Positions 6,077 through 8,007 of a stretch of DNA of 8,007 nt are shown here, one piece after another; within the stretch, counting starts at the first letter, position 1, and the number at the start of each line of letters is the position of its first letter. Location of the stretch: assembly GCA_017453605.1 (NCBI GenBank), contig JAFTEP010000240.1, positions 1-8,007 on the forward strand. The letters run 5' to 3'. The notes beneath the pieces are model-generated. The model worked only from the letters and a program-made list of their open reading frames with translations. It had not been told where the DNA came from and did not search any database. Source of the DNA: Clostridia bacterium (GTDB taxonomy: Bacteria > Bacillota > Clostridia > Oscillospirales > SIG627). The position numbers were made by a program, and so were the translations under genes.

Positions 6077-6565
6077 ATGTCAAAACTGAGTGAATCAGCT
6101 GCGGCGAAGATCGGCGAGATCTGCGACAGATATCTGGACGAACCGACCCCGCTCATGATGATTCTTAGCGACATCCAGAAGGAATACGGATACATTCCCC
6201 TGGAAGTCCAGGAGCTCGTCTCGAAAAAAACAGGAATTTCCGTTGCGGAGATCTACGGCGTCGTAACGTTCTATTCGTTCTTCAGCCTCAAGCCCAAGGG
6301 AAAGTACATCATCGGCTGCTGTCTCGGCACCGCCTGCTACGTCAAGGGAGCTCAGCAGGTCATCGACAAGTTTTCCGAGATCCTCGGCATCGCACCCGGT
6401 CAGACCACCGACGACGGTCTGTTCACGCTCGACGCTCTCAGGTGCATCGGCGCCTGCGGCATCGCGCCCGCCGTTTCGATAAGCGGACAGGTCTATCCCA
6501 AACTCTCGCCCGACAAGGTCCCGGCGATCATTGAAGAGTACCGCAAGATGGGAGGCGCGAACTGA
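6077..6565 (+). CDS. hydC: NuoE/HydC-like 2Fe-2S subunit of NAD(H)-linked hydrogenase
   Basis: A 162-residue thioredoxin-like [2Fe-2S] protein, the usual length of NuoE, HydC and HndA. An N-terminal helical bundle (about 1-72, with Y38-G-Y-I-P and the block I59-Y-G-V-V-T-F-Y-S-F-F) precedes the ferredoxin fold. Four cluster ligands are evident: C82-x4-C87 and C123-x3-C127; C81 is an extra neighbour. In bifurcating [FeFe] hydrogenases such as HydABC this subunit relays electrons beside the FMN-bearing HydB. NuoE of complex I and subunits of NAD-dependent formate dehydrogenases share the fold, but no membrane-complex genes are visible here. Its stop overlaps the hydB ATG by one base (TGATG), so the two subunits are probably made in a coupled way. 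It could equally be named hndA or nuoE. Confidence 0.93.
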   Translation: MSKLSESAAAKIGEICDRYLDEPTPLMMILSDIQKEYGYIPLEVQELVSKKTGISVAEIYGVVTFYSFFSLKPKGKYIIGCCLGTACYVKGAQQVIDKFSEILGIAPGQTTDDGLFTLDALRCIGACGIAPAVSISGQVYPKLSPDKVPAIIEEYRKMGGAN

Positions 6566-8007
6566 TGCAGATAAAGACGTTTGAACAGCTCGAAAACTAC
6601 TCCGCCGAGTGCACCAAGCGCTTCGGCGACAAGATCAGCGGAGCCACCGGCAAGAGAGCGATCGTTCTCTGCGGAGGCACCGGCTGTCTGTCATCGCATT
6701 CCGATCAGATCAAGGAAAAGTTCGAAAAACTCGTCAAGGAAAACGGTCTCGAAGACAAAGTGACCGTCAATCTCGCAGGCTGCTTCGGTTTCTGCAGCCA
6801 GGGTCCGTTCGTGAAGATCTACCCCGAGGACACCCTCTACAGGCTCGTTAAGATCGACGACGTCGAAGAGATCTTCAACGATGACATCCTCAACAACAGG
6901 ATCGTCGAGAGACTGCTCTTCGTCGACCCCGCCACCAAGCAGAAGGTCACCAGACAGTACGACATCAACTTCTACAAGAAGCAGGTGCGCATCGCGCTCC
7001 ACGGCTGCGGCAACATCAATCCCGAAAACATCGACGAGGCTCTCGGCGACGGCGCGTACAAGGGTCTCGCTAAGGCTCTCAGGATGGACAGAGCCGACGT
7101 CATCAAGGAAGTGCTCGACAGCGGACTCAGAGGCAGAGGCGGCGGCGGCTTCCCGACCGGAAGAAAGTGGCAGTTCGCCTACGCTCAGCCCGAAGGCACC
7201 AAATACGTGGTCTGCAACGGCGACGAGGGCGACCCCGGCGCGTTCATGGACCGTTCCATCCTCGAAGGCAACCCGCTCGGAGTCATCGAGGGCATGGTCA
7301 TCGCCGGATACGCGATCGGCGCTCAGAACGGCTACTTCTACGTCCGCGCGGAATACCCGATCGCGGTCAAGCGTCTGAAGATCGCCATCAAGCAGGCTGA
7401 AGAGCTCGGTCTTCTCGGCGACAACATCCTCGGGACCGACTTCTCGTTCAGAGTCCACATCCGTCTCGGCGCGGGCGCGTTCGTCTGCGGCGAAGAAACG
7501 GCGCTTTTAAACTCTATACAAGGACAGCGCGGTATGCCGCGTCCACGTCCGCCGTTCCCTGCGGTAAAGGGGCTTTGGCAAAAACCTTCTATCGTCAACA
7601 ACGTTGAAACACTCGCTTGTATACCTTATATATTGCGCGAAGGCGCGGCAAAATTCGCGTCGGTCGGCACGGAAAAGAGCAAGGGCACGAAAGTGTTCGC
7701 GCTCGGCGGAAAGATCAACAACGTCGGACTCGTGGAGATCCCGATGGGCACCACGCTCAGAGAGCTGATCTACGACATCGGCGGCGGCATCCCGAACGGC
7801 AAGAAGTTCAAGGCGATCCAGACCGGCGGTCCCTCCGGCGGCTGTCTCACCGAAAAAGACCTCGACACTCCGATCGACTTCGACAACCTCGTCGCGAAGG
7901 GCTCCATGATGGGCTCCGGCGGCGCGATAGTCATGGACGAGGACAACTGCATGGTCGACGTGGCGAAGTTCTACATGGACTTCATCTGCGACGAGTCCTG
8001 CGGAAAG
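6565..8007 (+). CDS. hydB: NuoF/HydB-like NADH- and FMN-binding subunit, 3' end missing
   Basis: The reading frame is open from the ATG at 6565 to the window end, 481 codons with no stop. Domains in order: a thioredoxin-like [2Fe-2S] domain (C36-x4-C41 and C73-x3-C77); the NADH/FMN core with G190-R-G-G-G-G-F-P-T-G, C217-N-G-D-E-G-D-P-G-A-F and G302-A-G-A-F-V-C-G-E-E-T; an SLBB-like segment from about 375; and the start of the C-terminal 4Fe-4S region, with E477-S-C479-G-K at the edge. The extra N-terminal 2Fe-2S domain and the E-Y-P-I-A-V-K and L-L-G-x-N-I-L-G-T blocks match Thermotoga HydB and HndC rather than complex I NuoF. HydB is usually about 600 residues, so roughly 120 are missing, including the remaining cluster ligands and probably two ferredoxin-type clusters. 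It oxidises or reduces NAD(H) and is the site of electron bifurcation in HydABC. Codons 314-363 use a strikingly different codon set from the rest. Confidence 0.93.
   Translation, partial: MQIKTFEQLENYSAECTKRFGDKISGATGKRAIVLCGGTGCLSSHSDQIKEKFEKLVKENGLEDKVTVNLAGCFGFCSQGPFVKIYPEDTLYRLVKIDDVEEIFNDDILNNRIVERLLFVDPATKQKVTRQYDINFYKKQVRIALHGCGNINPENIDEALGDGAYKGLAKALRMDRADVIKEVLDSGLRGRGGGGFPTGRKWQFAYAQPEGTKYVVCNGDEGDPGAFMDRSILEGNPLGVIEGMVIAGYAIGAQNGYFYVRAEYPIAVKRLKIAIKQAEELGLLGDNILGTDFSFRVHIRLGAGAFVCGEETALLNSIQGQRGMPRPRPPFPAVKGLWQKPSIVNNVETLACIPYILREGAAKFASVGTEKSKGTKVFALGGKINNVGLVEIPMGTTLRELIYDIGGGIPNGKKFKAIQTGGPSGGCLTEKDLDTPIDFDNLVAKGSMMGSGGAIVMDEDNCMVDVAKFYMDFICDESCGK
7504..7653 (+). other. Codon-usage-deviant patch inside hydB
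   Basis: By hand count, 29 of 50 codons here end in A or T, against 9 of 50 just before and 5 of 50 just after. The patch uses TTA, TTG, ATA three times, CAA twice, CCA, CCT three times, TCT twice, ACA, GTA and TAT, which are absent or nearly absent from the rest of the visible gene. The encoded protein stays in frame and matches the family closely (R-G-M-P-R-P-R-P-P-F-P-A-V-K-G-L-W). Edges are approximate to within a few codons. Confidence 0.75.

Noticed and set aside
6691..7458. 255-codon leftward open frame antisense to hydB
   Set aside because: The acidic, valine- and aspartate-rich product is the mirror of GAC/GTC/GAG-rich hydB codons. The sense strand has clear HydB motifs throughout.
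1..8007. CRISPR array, tRNA or rRNA genes, insertion sequences, attachment sites
   Set aside because: No regularly spaced repeats, cloverleaf-like segments, transposase motifs or terminal inverted repeats were seen. The spacers are short and accounted for by promoters and hairpins.

Overview
The window looks like a chromosomal piece of an anaerobic, fairly GC-rich member of the Clostridia, possibly a gut or metagenomic lineage. This is inferred from three things: a SpoVB-type flippase, a HydB/HydC pair typical of fermentative electron-bifurcating [FeFe] hydrogenases, and strong AAGGAGG-type ribosome sites with near-consensus sigma-A promoters. The species cannot be named from the sequence.

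Layout, left to right. (1) Bases 1-64 are the first 21 codons of a leftward gene with a Gfo/Idh/MocA-type Rossmann start, under a near-perfect sigma-A promoter (103-131). (2) After a short divergent spacer with a 14-bp palindrome (146-159), a rightward gene (222-1709) encodes a SpoVB-like MOP-superfamily flippase. (3) A GC-rich hairpin (1714-1741) separates it from a convergent leftward operon read as gltX - HAD hydrolase - glnS (5788 down to 1768). Its genes are packed stop-to-start, and a good promoter (5855-5883) precedes gltX. (4) A 288-bp divergent spacer (5789-6076) carries that promoter, a hairpin, a purine-rich tract and a strong rightward promoter (6008-6036). (5) The rightward pair hydC (6077-6565) and hydB (6565 to the window end, incomplete) encodes the NuoE-like and NuoF-like subunits of a soluble NAD(H)-linked, probably electron-bifurcating hydrogenase or a related enzyme. 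A catalytic subunit would be expected just past the right edge.

The gltX operon supplies Glu-tRNA(Glu) and Gln-tRNA(Gln) directly. That is notable because many Firmicutes lack GlnRS and make Gln-tRNA by transamidation. The hydCB transcript supplies the NADH/FMN electron-input module of a redox enzyme.

No clearly new system is visible. The strongest anomaly is a patch of about 150 bp inside hydB (7504-7653). Its codon usage is sharply different from both flanks while the protein stays normal for the family. That points to homologous recombination or to an assembly chimera.
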